Source: Nioella sediminis
GTDB taxonomy: Bacteria; Pseudomonadota; Alphaproteobacteria; Rhodobacterales; Rhodobacteraceae
Direction: 5' to 3'
Length of the DNA stretch: 64,000 nt
NCBI RefSeq assembly: GCF_001879695.1
Contig: NZ_MNBL01000041.1
Location: forward strand, 124,001 to 188,000
A program made the translations under genes and the position numbers. The notes beneath the pieces were generated by a model. The model was not told the DNA's origin, made no database searches, and saw only the letters and a list, made by a program, of their open reading frames with translations. The first letter of the stretch is position 1. Every line of letters begins with the position of its first letter. This document shows positions 9,587 to 18,262 of this stretch, in pieces.

Positions 9587-9706
9587 GGGGAGCGGCCCTC
9601 CTCAACCCCCCGCTTACGCGGGAGGCCTCGTCGGTCCGCGTTGCCACGGGATATCGGAGAGGACTGTGAGCCGGACCGAGCGGATCTCTGGTCGAGAGTG
9701 CGGGAT

Positions 9707-9743
9707 GCCTCCGGCGGAGGTATTTTTTGCCAAGATGAAAGGG
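9707..9743 (+). repeat. hairpin plus T-run intergenic element (copy 1)
   Basis: GCCTCCGGCGGAGG forms a 5-bp stem, followed by TATTTTTT and GCCAAGATGAAAG. Related copies lie at 57925-57958 (minus) and 59292-59323 (plus). Copy 1 sits downstream of addA but is oriented against addA transcription. Confidence 0.8.
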
Positions 9744-9779
9744 GCGTTGTGCGGGAGCGATAAGTGCGCTTGGCCTGTG

Positions 9780-12700
9780 TCACTTCAGATCGTCGCGGGC
9801 GCGGATCAGCGCCGGGGTGGTGAGCTCGGCGGGGAGCGGCATGAGTAGCGCGGGACGGGTCCAGAGGATGGCGGTGTCGATGCGTTTGTCGGGGTAGATG
9901 GCGGCGAGCATTTCGGCATAGGCGCCCATCTGGCGGAGGATGCCGTCAGGTGTGTCCTCGGGCCGGTCGGGCGCGGTGGCGTTGGATTTGAAATCGACGG
10001 CAAGCACGTGATCCGGGGCGAGGATCAGCCGGTCGATCTGGCCCAGGAGGGTGCGGTTCAGGGTCGGGCTGGGAGCGGTCAGGGTGACCTCGGCCAGCGC
10101 GTCGGGGGTGAAGAGCGCCGCGAGCGCCGGGGTGGTGAGACAGGTTGTGGCCTCCTCAAAGAGTTCTGCGAGGTCGGCATCGGGGAGCTCCCCCTCCACC
10201 GCCAGAATGCCGGGCGCGGCGGCGTACCAGCCCGATTGGGGAAGGTCCGGCAGATGCTCCAGCAGCAGGTGCAGGCGGCGGCCGCGCAGTTTGGCGGCGT
10301 CTTCGTCCAGCCCCGCGCCATCGCCGGGCAGCACCTTGGCCCCGCCAAGGTCAGACGGCGACAGGGGTTTCGTGTCGCGCGGGCGGGTCGCCGGGCGGGT
10401 GGCGATCCAGTCGGGCAGCGCGGAGGGCGCGCGCGCGGGCTGCGTGCTGTGGTCCATCGCCGTCCAGTCGCCGGTTTCCAGTCGCCAGCCCTGCCCGGTG
10501 GGCGTTGCGAAGGGCGCGGCGTTGCAGGCCTGCGCGGCGGTAAGGATATGGGGATACCAACCTTCGTTTTCGCCCTTGGCGATGTCGCCTGCCGCCGCCA
10601 CGATCAGCCAGCTTTCGGCGCGGGTCATGGCGACGTAGAGCAGACGGTTACGCTCCTCTACCTCGCGCGCGGCGGCCTCATCGAAGAGGTCGCGCATCAC
10701 CTCGGGGCTGTCATCCTTGCGACCGGCCCAACAGACCGGGCCGCTTTCGGGCGCGAAAAGCTTGGGCGCGCTGTGGTTGCTTTGCCGATAGGCGGTGTCG
10801 GGCAGGATGACGACGGGGGCCTCCAGCCCCTTTGCCCCATGGACCGACATCACGCGGATCTGGTCGCCGGCGCTGCCGGGGTCGCGCTTGATCTGCACAT
10901 CATCGGCCTGAAGCCAGCCGGTGAAGCCGGTGAGGCTGGGCACCTCCATCCGTTCATAGGCCAGCGCCTGCGCCAGCATCGCGTCGATGCCGTCCTCGGC
11001 TTCGTTCCCCATCCGGGCCAGCAGGTTGCGGCGACCGTGATGGCGGATCAGGATGCGTTCGAGCAGGTCATAGGGGCGGAGGAAATCGGCGTGATTGCGC
11101 AGATCCTCCAGCATCACAACGGTGTCGGGGTCCATGTCGCGGCGCTGTTGCAGGGCGCGCCAGAGGAAGGTTTTGCCGCGCCCATGAGCCAGATCATGCA
11201 GGGCCGGTTCCGACCAGCCGCAAAGGGGCGAGCGCAGGACGGCGGCGAGCGACAGGTCATCCTCTGGCGTGGCGAGAAAGGACAGAAGCGCCGTCAGATC
11301 CTTGACCGCGAGTTCAGCGGCCAGCCGCATCCGGTCGGCACCGGCAATGGGCAGGCCCTGTTCCTTGATCGCGGCGATGAGTTCGTGAAACAGGTCAGAC
11401 CGGCGCTGCACGAGGATCAGGATATCGCCCGCCGTGACGGGGCGGCGCTGGCCCTCGACGGTGACGGGCGTGCCGGTCTGTATCATGCGCTTGATCTCGC
11501 CCGCTATGGCGCGGGCTAGCACCACCGAATGATGGTGATCGGCGCGTTGATCGACGGGATCGTCCCAATCGGGTTTTTCTTCGCTATCCGCCTTTTCGAC
11601 GACGGGCCAGATATCGACGCGCCCCGGCAGGTCCTGCTTGAAGGCGATATGGGTGACGTCCTGCCCGACGCCCGCACTGGCCGCCCCTTTGAAGACCTCG
11701 TCCACGAGGCGCAGGATCGGCGGGGCGGAGCGGAAGGAATGGGCCAGCACGCGGGACTGGAACAGCGCCTCGGCATCGTGCAGGCGCGCGGCGAAATGCT
11801 CTCGCATCCGGTCGAACCCGTCGGGGTCGGCGCCCTGGAAGGAATAGATCGACTGTTTCTTGTCACCAACGACGAAGATCGTCCGGTCCACATCAGCCCG
11901 CGCCCCGGACCCGGCGGCGAATTCCTCGGCCAGTTGCGCGACGATATCCCATTGGGCGGGCGAGGTATCCTGCGCTTCGTCCACGAGGATGTGGTCGATA
12001 CCGCCATCGAGGCGGAAGAGCACCCATTGCGCGACACCGCTATTGGCCAGAAGGCGGCGGGTGGCGAGGATCAGGTCGTCGAAATCGAGCCAGCCGAGCG
12101 CGGATTTGGCCTTGTCATAGGCGGGAAGGAAGCCTTGGGCGAAGCGGTGCAGCGCGCGGGTTTTTTCCGCGGCGACAAGGGCGCGGCGGATCGGGCGGGC
12201 CTCTGCCAGGCGCAGCATCAGCGCCTCCAGCGGTTCATGGATCGCGGACATTTGCGCCCAGATGGGTTTCGTCGGGAAACTGCCGATCTTGGGGCTGTCG
12301 GGGGTCTTGGTTTTGGAGCCGGTGAGGAAGACCTCTTCCAGCGTTGCGATATCGTTCAGCCCCGGATCGTCCCAGTTGATCGCTGACAGCCGCCGGTGAT
12401 TGGTGCCCTGATTGCGGTTGTCAGGGTCGAGATTCTGGCGGACGATCTGGCAGATGTCGCGTTCATCGCCGTGGAAGACATGGGCGATCAGGTCGGTGGC
12501 GGAATAGCCTGCGGGCAGGTCGAACCAGGCCATGATATCGGCGTCGGGCCAGTCCTGTTCGAATGCCAGCCGCTTGCCCAGAAGCGCACGGATGAGCGGC
12601 ATGGGGTCGTCGCCAGAGACATGGGCGGCCAGCGCATCGACAGCACCCTGCCCCGCGCCCTCTGCCAGACCGTCCAGCACATCGGCACAAAGCATCGCCT

Positions 12701-13163
12701 GTGCGCGTTCGTCCATTTCGGTGAAGTTGGGGGCGACCCCGGCCTCTAGCGGGAAGCGGCGCAGGACGGCGGAGCAGAAGGAGTGGATGGTCTGGATTTT
12801 CAACCCGCCGGGTGTCTCGATCGCGCGGGCAAAGAGCGTGCGGGCATGGGACAGGAGCGCGGGGGTCAGGGTGCCTGCGTTCATGCCAAGCTTCAACAGG
12901 TCGTCGCGCAAGTCGGCATCGGGCTTCATTGCCCACTCGCCAAGCCGCTTGAACAGGCGGTTCTGCATCTCGGACGCGGCGGCCTTGGTATAGGTCAGGC
13001 AGAGAATGCGTTCGGGCGGCACATCTTGTAGAAGAAGTCGCGCAACGCGGTCGGTCAGCACCCGTGTCTTGCCGCTGCCCGCATTGGCCGACAGCCAGGT
13101 GGAGGCCGACGGATTGGCGGCGGTGATCTGGGCGGTGGTGGCCTCGTCGAACTGGATGCTCAT
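9780..13163 (-). CDS. addA: double-strand break repair helicase-nuclease AddA
   Basis: 1127 residues, full length for alphaproteobacterial AddA. The UvrD-type helicase begins with Walker A (SANAGSGKTRVL) near residue 27. Walker B follows (HILVDEAQDTSPAQW), then the motif region VVGDKKQSIYSFQGAD. The C-terminal RecB-like nuclease has the D-x-K core AVDFKSN. With AddB it resects double-strand ends up to Chi-like sites and loads RecA. The start overlaps the addB stop, so the two are translationally coupled and made in matched amounts. Confidence 0.96.
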   Translation of the reverse strand: MSIQFDEATTAQITAANPSASTWLSANAGSGKTRVLTDRVARLLLQDVPPERILCLTYTKAAASEMQNRLFKRLGEWAMKPDADLRDDLLKLGMNAGTLTPALLSHARTLFARAIETPGGLKIQTIHSFCSAVLRRFPLEAGVAPNFTEMDERAQAMLCADVLDGLAEGAGQGAVDALAAHVSGDDPMPLIRALLGKRLAFEQDWPDADIMAWFDLPAGYSATDLIAHVFHGDERDICQIVRQNLDPDNRNQGTNHRRLSAINWDDPGLNDIATLEEVFLTGSKTKTPDSPKIGSFPTKPIWAQMSAIHEPLEALMLRLAEARPIRRALVAAEKTRALHRFAQGFLPAYDKAKSALGWLDFDDLILATRRLLANSGVAQWVLFRLDGGIDHILVDEAQDTSPAQWDIVAQLAEEFAAGSGARADVDRTIFVVGDKKQSIYSFQGADPDGFDRMREHFAARLHDAEALFQSRVLAHSFRSAPPILRLVDEVFKGAASAGVGQDVTHIAFKQDLPGRVDIWPVVEKADSEEKPDWDDPVDQRADHHHSVVLARAIAGEIKRMIQTGTPVTVEGQRRPVTAGDILILVQRRSDLFHELIAAIKEQGLPIAGADRMRLAAELAVKDLTALLSFLATPEDDLSLAAVLRSPLCGWSEPALHDLAHGRGKTFLWRALQQRRDMDPDTVVMLEDLRNHADFLRPYDLLERILIRHHGRRNLLARMGNEAEDGIDAMLAQALAYERMEVPSLTGFTGWLQADDVQIKRDPGSAGDQIRVMSVHGAKGLEAPVVILPDTAYRQSNHSAPKLFAPESGPVCWAGRKDDSPEVMRDLFDEAAAREVEERNRLLYVAMTRAESWLIVAAAGDIAKGENEGWYPHILTAAQACNAAPFATPTGQGWRLETGDWTAMDHSTQPARAPSALPDWIATRPATRPRDTKPLSPSDLGGAKVLPGDGAGLDEDAAKLRGRRLHLLLEHLPDLPQSGWYAAAPGILAVEGELPDADLAELFEEATTCLTTPALAALFTPDALAEVTLTAPSPTLNRTLLGQIDRLILAPDHVLAVDFKSNATAPDRPEDTPDGILRQMGAYAEMLAAIYPDKRIDTAILWTRPALLMPLPAELTTPALIRARDDLK

Positions 13164-16114
13164 TGCCCCACCTTCACGGTTTCGGCAGCCATGGTTTCAT
13201 CCCATTCGCCGAAGCGGGCGAGGTGATCATAGTCGCCTTCGAACAACACTTTCTCCATCGCGCGACGGGAGGTGAAGCCGTTGCTTTCATTCAGATAATG
13301 GTCGAGCAGCTTGCCAAAGCCTTCGGTAATCTCGGCAACCTCTGCTTGCGTCACGGGGTGATCCCGCACATCGCCCCCGGACCCAAGCGCCACATAGGCG
13401 ATGAGGGCGGTGTCCATCGGCTCTCCGAATGCGCCTTTCGCGGCCATCGCGGCCTCTAGCCAGAGCTGTTTGTTGAACGCTTTTTCCTGATCCTTCGACG
13501 GCGCACTACCGGTCTTGTAATCATATATAAGAATGCGCCCGTCCGGGGCCTTGTCGATCCGGTCGGCGGTGCCGGTCAGGGTGAAACCGGGCGCGCCAAG
13601 CTCCGCCTTGCCTTCAGCCTCCAGCCGCCACGGGGCGCCCAGGGCGCGGCGCTCCCGCTCGGTTGCAATGAACCAAGGGGCGATCTTCTCGATCCGGGCA
13701 CGCCAGAGGCGGCGGGCGGCGGGCCAGGGGGCGGCGTCCTCCAGCACCTCGTCGGCAATCCTCAACAGCAGCGCCTCGGGCTGGTCGGGCAGACCGTCCC
13801 ATGTGGCCTCGATGAAATCGTGCAGCACGTCATGCAGAATGGTGCCGCGCAGGGGCGCGTCCGGCGATTGGCGCAGCGGTTCGAGCGGCCGTAGGTCCAG
13901 CACCTTGCGGGCATAGACCCAGTAGGGATCGCGGATCAGCTTTTCGACCTGCGTGACCGACAGGCTGTTGGGGCGTTGTTCGGCGGGGGGCGCGGGCGCG
14001 GGGCGCTTGGCAGGGGCAACGCGGGCGGCGGGGTCGTCCAGCCGTTCAGCCAGTGCAAGCCAGTCGCGGCCGCGCGCGGTCATCGCCTCTAGCGCCGCCG
14101 CGCTTTCCGCGCTTGCGCCCTTCATCAGGTTCACGATCCGGTTGAGCCAGCGCGAGGGCACGGTTTCGGTTTCCGCATCGCGTTTGGCACGGCAGAGCCA
14201 GACCTCCGCCCCCGTCACCGATTGCTGAAAGTCATGCGCCGAGAGGCCGATCACCCGGTCGGGCAGCCGCAGCCCCGCCTTGGCGCGCATCCAGCGATTG
14301 AGCCACGGATCGGCGCCGGGCGCAGACGGCCAGGAACCTTCGTTGAGCCCTGCCAGAATGACCAGATCGGCGCCCTGAACCCGCGCCTCCAGCGTGCCCC
14401 AGATCATGATGTCGGGATGCGGGGCCAGCGGGTCGCGCGCCTCTTCCTCGCGCAGCACGGCCCCCACGAAATCACGATATTCGGCGGCGGTCATGGTGCC
14501 GCCCGCGTCGGCCTCCCGCTCCAGCGCCTGCATCTGGGCAAGGGCCTTTTCGCCCTCATCCTTCTGCCAAAGCGCCCCTGTGCCCTCCGCCCCCGGCCCT
14601 GTGGCCAGAAGCTGAGTGGCCGCCAGATGCCGCGCGACGTGATCGGCCAGCGGTTGCGGCCCCGGCGCGTGCAGGCTCAGCGCCGCATCGGCGACCCAGG
14701 CGGCCCACTCCATCGCGCCCGGATCGGTCTCGCGCTTTGCCGCCCAGTCCACCAGATCGGCACGGGTCGGGAAGGGCAGCTTGCCGCGCAGGTTTTGCAG
14801 TTCCAGATCGCGGGTGCGGCGCAGGTGATCACCCCGGTCGTCGCTGTCCGAATGGGTCAGGGGGTGCTTCAGCAGAACCAGCAGATCCTCTGCCGTCATC
14901 CGCTCGGCCAGACCGCCCGCGACGTGTAGCAGCAGCCGCCCCGGCGCGGTCTGCGACAGGGGTTCACCGGCGGAATCATCCGGCTCGATCCGCCAGCGGT
15001 CCAGCGCCGCGGTAACCTGCCGGGTCAGCACCCGGTCGGGGCTGATCAGCGCGGCGCGCTTGCCCTCGTCGATGGCACGGCGCAGGCGCAGGGCGATGAC
15101 GGCGGCCTCCAGCTGCGGGCTGGCGGCCTCGATGAGGGTGAGCTGTTCGGCGGCTTGCGTGACCTCGGTCAGCCTCGGCCCCTCTTCCAGCCATTGATCG
15201 GTGACCGGCGCGGGACGCATGGCCAGTGAAATCAGCCGGTTGCGGGCGGGATTCGCGGGCGCATCGCTGCCCCAGACCTGCACATCACAGGGGTGCATCC
15301 CCACCCGCGCGGCGAAGCTGGCGAAGCGGAACTGAGGGTGATCCTCGCCACCGCTGAGGCTGTCGCCCATCTGATCGGTCAACCGGTCCCAGACCGCGCG
15401 GGGCTGGTCGAAATCGAAGCCCGGCAGGATCACCGCGCCTTGCGGCAGCCCTGCGATCAGTTCCATGAACCGCGCCGTTGGCCCGCGAGACCCGGTGGAG
15501 CCCGCGACGATGATCGGGTGATCGGGCGGGGCCACGGACCACAGCGACACCAACCGGGCGACCACGGCGGCCTGCCGCGCCTCGACCGACATGTGATCCT
15601 CGCTGCCCGCGAAATAGGGCGCGACGATGCCGAGAAACTTTTGCGAGCGCTGCCAATGGGCGGAATGGTTGCCGACGTCGAGCCTCGCGACCGTATCCGG
15701 CGTGACCATCTCCTCCTGCATCTCGCCCATGAGATCGGCGAGGCTGTCGGACAGGCCATAGAGCGAGGATCGCGGCGCAAGGTCCGGTTCGCGGTCCAGC
15801 AGCGCCGAGACGGTCTGTGACAATTGCAGCCGCAACCGCAAGGGAGAGATCGCGGGCGGCAGGCCGGTCATGTCGGGGCGGCGGGCGAGGTCCGTCACCA
15901 GCTTGATCCGCGGCAGGAAGCCCGCGCCCTTTTCCGCATAGATCGCGCGCAGGCGGCGTTGCGTGCGGGCGGTGTTGACGTAGATCTCCACTCGCGCCAG
16001 GGCATGGGGCGGCTGGCCCTCCAGACGCTCGGCCACGCCTTTGACCAGCGCGGCGGTGAAATCGACGCCCAAGGGCGTGGCGAAGACGCGGGGGGTGGGG
16101 GGGGCTTCAAACAT
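13160..16114 (-). CDS. addB: double-strand break repair protein AddB
   Basis: 984 residues. The inactivated-helicase half lacks a clear Walker A, as expected for AddB of alphaproteobacteria. It contains LVILAGLNEGSWPSAPGADP, a conserved AddB stretch. The C-terminal nuclease has the catalytic core ILIYDYKTGSAPSKDQ. It partners AddA in end resection. It is sandwiched between murU (8-base overlap) and addA (4-base overlap) in one polycistronic unit. Confidence 0.95.
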   Translation of the reverse strand: MFEAPPTPRVFATPLGVDFTAALVKGVAERLEGQPPHALARVEIYVNTARTQRRLRAIYAEKGAGFLPRIKLVTDLARRPDMTGLPPAISPLRLRLQLSQTVSALLDREPDLAPRSSLYGLSDSLADLMGEMQEEMVTPDTVARLDVGNHSAHWQRSQKFLGIVAPYFAGSEDHMSVEARQAAVVARLVSLWSVAPPDHPIIVAGSTGSRGPTARFMELIAGLPQGAVILPGFDFDQPRAVWDRLTDQMGDSLSGGEDHPQFRFASFAARVGMHPCDVQVWGSDAPANPARNRLISLAMRPAPVTDQWLEEGPRLTEVTQAAEQLTLIEAASPQLEAAVIALRLRRAIDEGKRAALISPDRVLTRQVTAALDRWRIEPDDSAGEPLSQTAPGRLLLHVAGGLAERMTAEDLLVLLKHPLTHSDSDDRGDHLRRTRDLELQNLRGKLPFPTRADLVDWAAKRETDPGAMEWAAWVADAALSLHAPGPQPLADHVARHLAATQLLATGPGAEGTGALWQKDEGEKALAQMQALEREADAGGTMTAAEYRDFVGAVLREEEARDPLAPHPDIMIWGTLEARVQGADLVILAGLNEGSWPSAPGADPWLNRWMRAKAGLRLPDRVIGLSAHDFQQSVTGAEVWLCRAKRDAETETVPSRWLNRIVNLMKGASAESAAALEAMTARGRDWLALAERLDDPAARVAPAKRPAPAPPAEQRPNSLSVTQVEKLIRDPYWVYARKVLDLRPLEPLRQSPDAPLRGTILHDVLHDFIEATWDGLPDQPEALLLRIADEVLEDAAPWPAARRLWRARIEKIAPWFIATERERRALGAPWRLEAEGKAELGAPGFTLTGTADRIDKAPDGRILIYDYKTGSAPSKDQEKAFNKQLWLEAAMAAKGAFGEPMDTALIAYVALGSGGDVRDHPVTQAEVAEITEGFGKLLDHYLNESNGFTSRRAMEKVLFEGDYDHLARFGEWDETMAAETVKVGQ

Positions 16115-16793
16115 GGGTCACCATTTCCTCGGCCAGTCCGATCCCGTCCGGGTGGCCCACATCGGCCCAATGCCCCTTATAGGGCGTGCCGAACATCCGG
16201 CCCTGCGCCATCGCCGCGCGCCAGACGTCATGCAGCGAAAATGGCCCCTCGGGATAGCCGTCCAGAAGCCCCGCTTTCAGAATCTGCGCGCCGGTATAGA
16301 CCTCTCCCGCCTTGTCCCAGCCAAGCCTGCCCTGCGTATCACGGGCGAAATCGCCGCCCCCCTGCCGCCCCACGGCGCGCGATTGCGGGACCATCAGGGC
16401 CAGTACGTCCATCCGCTCCGGGTCCCATGCGGCGGCCAGCGTTGCCAGAGCATTGGGGCCGGACCAGACCGCATCGGCGTTGAGGGTGAAGATCGTGTCA
16501 GCCGCCAGCAGCGGCAGGGCGTGGCGGATGCCCCCGGCACTGTCGAGAATGACCGGCTGTTCCTCGGAAAACGCCACATCCGCCATGCCGTGCAGATGGG
16601 CGCGCATCTGATCGGCGTGGTGGTGGCCATTGACCACGATCCGCCCCACACCCGCACCGCGCGCCTGCGCCAGGGCGTGGTCGATCAGGGGCCGCCCCGC
16701 GACCGGGATCAGTGGCTTGGGGCGGGTCTGCGTCAGGGCGCCCATGCGGGTGCCGAACCCGGCGGCGAGGATCATGCAGGCGGTCGGCATCAT
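16107..16793 (-). CDS. murU: MurU-type N-acetylmuramate-1-phosphate uridylyltransferase
   Basis: 228 residues. A nucleotidyltransferase fold opens with ILAAGFGTRMGAL and then TRPKPLIPVAGRPLIDHAL, with the metal/substrate region TLNADAVWSG. MurU turns MurNAc-1-phosphate and UTP into UDP-MurNAc in the anomeric recycling route that bypasses MurA (the fosfomycin target). The assignment rests on the gene immediately upstream being AmgK-like. A generic sugar-1-phosphate nucleotidyltransferase is the alternative. It overlaps amgK by 4 bases. Confidence 0.88.
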   Translation of the reverse strand: MMPTACMILAAGFGTRMGALTQTRPKPLIPVAGRPLIDHALAQARGAGVGRIVVNGHHHADQMRAHLHGMADVAFSEEQPVILDSAGGIRHALPLLAADTIFTLNADAVWSGPNALATLAAAWDPERMDVLALMVPQSRAVGRQGGGDFARDTQGRLGWDKAGEVYTGAQILKAGLLDGYPEGPFSLHDVWRAAMAQGRMFGTPYKGHWADVGHPDGIGLAEEMVTHV

Positions 16794-17713
16794 GACCTCA
16801 GCCCCGGCAAAAGCGGCCCCATCGCCCCGGCAAGATCGCTAAACGCCGGGTGCGCCAGCGCGTCGGCGACATGGGCAAAAACGCGCGGCAGGTGGCTCAG
16901 GTACTCGGGTTTGCCCCGGTCCCGCGCCAGACGGCGGAAGACGCCATGAATGCGCAGGTTTCTCTGGAAGCTGAGCAGCGCGCATTGCTCGGCAAAACCA
17001 TCTTCGTCGATAGCCAGCGCGTCCGTGTACCGGACAGTCATGGCAGAGGCGATATCGTCAGGGATATCGCGGCGCGCGTCCTTGATGAAGGACACGAGAT
17101 CATAGCCCGGCGGGGCCAGCACCGCGTCCTGGAAATCGAGCAGGCCAACGCGGGTCAGCCCCAGCCTGTCTGGCAGCCACAGCAGGTTTTCCGCATGAAC
17201 GTCTCGCAGGGCAGGCACCAGCGGCGCGGTGAAGACGCGGGCGAACTGCGCCTGCATTTCCGAAAGCGCCGCGTCCGCATCGGTGCCATCCGGCAGCGCG
17301 ATCCGGGTCATCTCGGCCATCACATGCGGGGTCAGGGCGGGCAGGCTCCACCCCTCCGGGTGGCGGGCCAGATGGATCAGCACATCCGCAGCGGCAAGGC
17401 CCGCTTCCATCAGATCCGGCCCCAGGGTGGCAAAGCTTCGGTCGCCAAAATCTTCCAGCAACATCAGGCCCCTGTCCTTGTCGGACCCGATGATCAGCGG
17501 CGTGGACAGCGCCATGGCCCGCAGCTTGGCAGCAATGCTGAGGAACGCGTCAAAGGCGGCACGGTCCTCGGGGGGGGCCAGCATCAGCACCGCGCGCGCA
17601 TCGCCCAGGGTCAGGCGTTCATAGCGCCGGGCCGATGCATCACCCGCCAGCGGCACGCGTGTCGCGTTGCCCCAGCCATTGGTGTCGAGAAACTCCTGCA
17701 CAAGGGCACTCAT
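16790..17713 (-). CDS. amgK: AmgK-type N-acetylmuramate/N-acetylglucosamine anomeric kinase
   Basis: 307 residues from the ATG at 17713, which overlaps the tsaE stop; longer starts fall inside tsaE. It has an aminoglycoside-phosphotransferase fold with the catalytic loop (DVHAENLLWL) and metal-binding Asp (LLDFQDAVLAPPGYDL). It would phosphorylate MurNAc at C1 to feed MurU. Co-transcription of amgK and murU with tsaE is the standard arrangement in peptidoglycan recyclers of this type. Confidence 0.88.
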   Translation of the reverse strand: MSALVQEFLDTNGWGNATRVPLAGDASARRYERLTLGDARAVLMLAPPEDRAAFDAFLSIAAKLRAMALSTPLIIGSDKDRGLMLLEDFGDRSFATLGPDLMEAGLAAADVLIHLARHPEGWSLPALTPHVMAEMTRIALPDGTDADAALSEMQAQFARVFTAPLVPALRDVHAENLLWLPDRLGLTRVGLLDFQDAVLAPPGYDLVSFIKDARRDIPDDIASAMTVRYTDALAIDEDGFAEQCALLSFQRNLRIHGVFRRLARDRGKPEYLSHLPRVFAHVADALAHPAFSDLAGAMGPLLPGLRS

Positions 17714-18213
17714 GCGGGCACCACCAGGCTGAGCCGGTCGGCCCAAAGATCGGGGCGGGCGGAGGAGATCGTCAGCGCCCGCGCATCGTCTTGCCCCGGC
17801 ACCATCCGCAGCGATAGCCAAAGGGCGCGGGCAGGCATTTCATCGCCCAACCGGTCGGGCCATTCCACAAGGCAGATGGCCGTGTCAAAGGCGTCGGTCA
17901 GGCCCAGTTCATCGACCTCTTGCGGATCGCTCAGGCGATACAGGTCGGCATGCCAGATCTCGTGGCCACCAGCCTCGTAAGTCTGGACCAGCGTGAAGCT
18001 GGGCGACGGCACGTCCTCCACCCGGCCCTCGGCCGCTTGCAGGTGCTGGATCAGCGACCGGGCAAAATGGGTCTTCCCGGCCCCGAGATCACCATCGAGA
18101 CAAAGGATATCCCCCGGCGCAAGCCGGTCCGCCAGATGCAGAGCCAGCCGCGACGTGGCCTCTGGCGAGGGCAGCGTGGTTTCGGCAAGAACGGGGCGGA
18201 CGGGGTTCGGCAT
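17710..18213 (-). CDS. tsaE: tRNA threonylcarbamoyladenosine biosynthesis ATPase TsaE
   Basis: 167 residues. Walker A is DGDLGAGKTHFAR, and the family block PSPSFTLVQTYE and HADLYRL are present. TsaE is the ATPase that drives the TsaBD complex making t6A37 in ANN-decoding tRNAs. It heads the tsaE-amgK-murU-addB-addA operon. Its promoter would lie in the short gap 18214-18262 or upstream of the PAS gene. Confidence 0.95.
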   Translation of the reverse strand: MPNPVRPVLAETTLPSPEATSRLALHLADRLAPGDILCLDGDLGAGKTHFARSLIQHLQAAEGRVEDVPSPSFTLVQTYEAGGHEIWHADLYRLSDPQEVDELGLTDAFDTAICLVEWPDRLGDEMPARALWLSLRMVPGQDDARALTISSARPDLWADRLSLVVPA

Positions 18214-18262
18214 GGGCGCGAGTTTATCAAGGCCCCGCCGGGCCGCAACCGCGCCCGCGCGC

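Larger units (their letters stand above)
9367..9779. other. repeat-rich intergenic region between trxA and addA
   Basis: I see no credible gene here; the open frames on both strands are low-complexity products of repeats. It holds a GTAC array (9504-9549), a 26-bp block also found at the left edge of the window (9561-9586), and a hairpin-plus-T-run element (9707-9743). The trxA promoter must lie close to 9367-9500. Confidence 0.7.

Noticed and set aside
10008-11519. Plus-strand open frame opposite addA
   Set aside because: Shadow of addA; Gly/Arg-rich with no domain.
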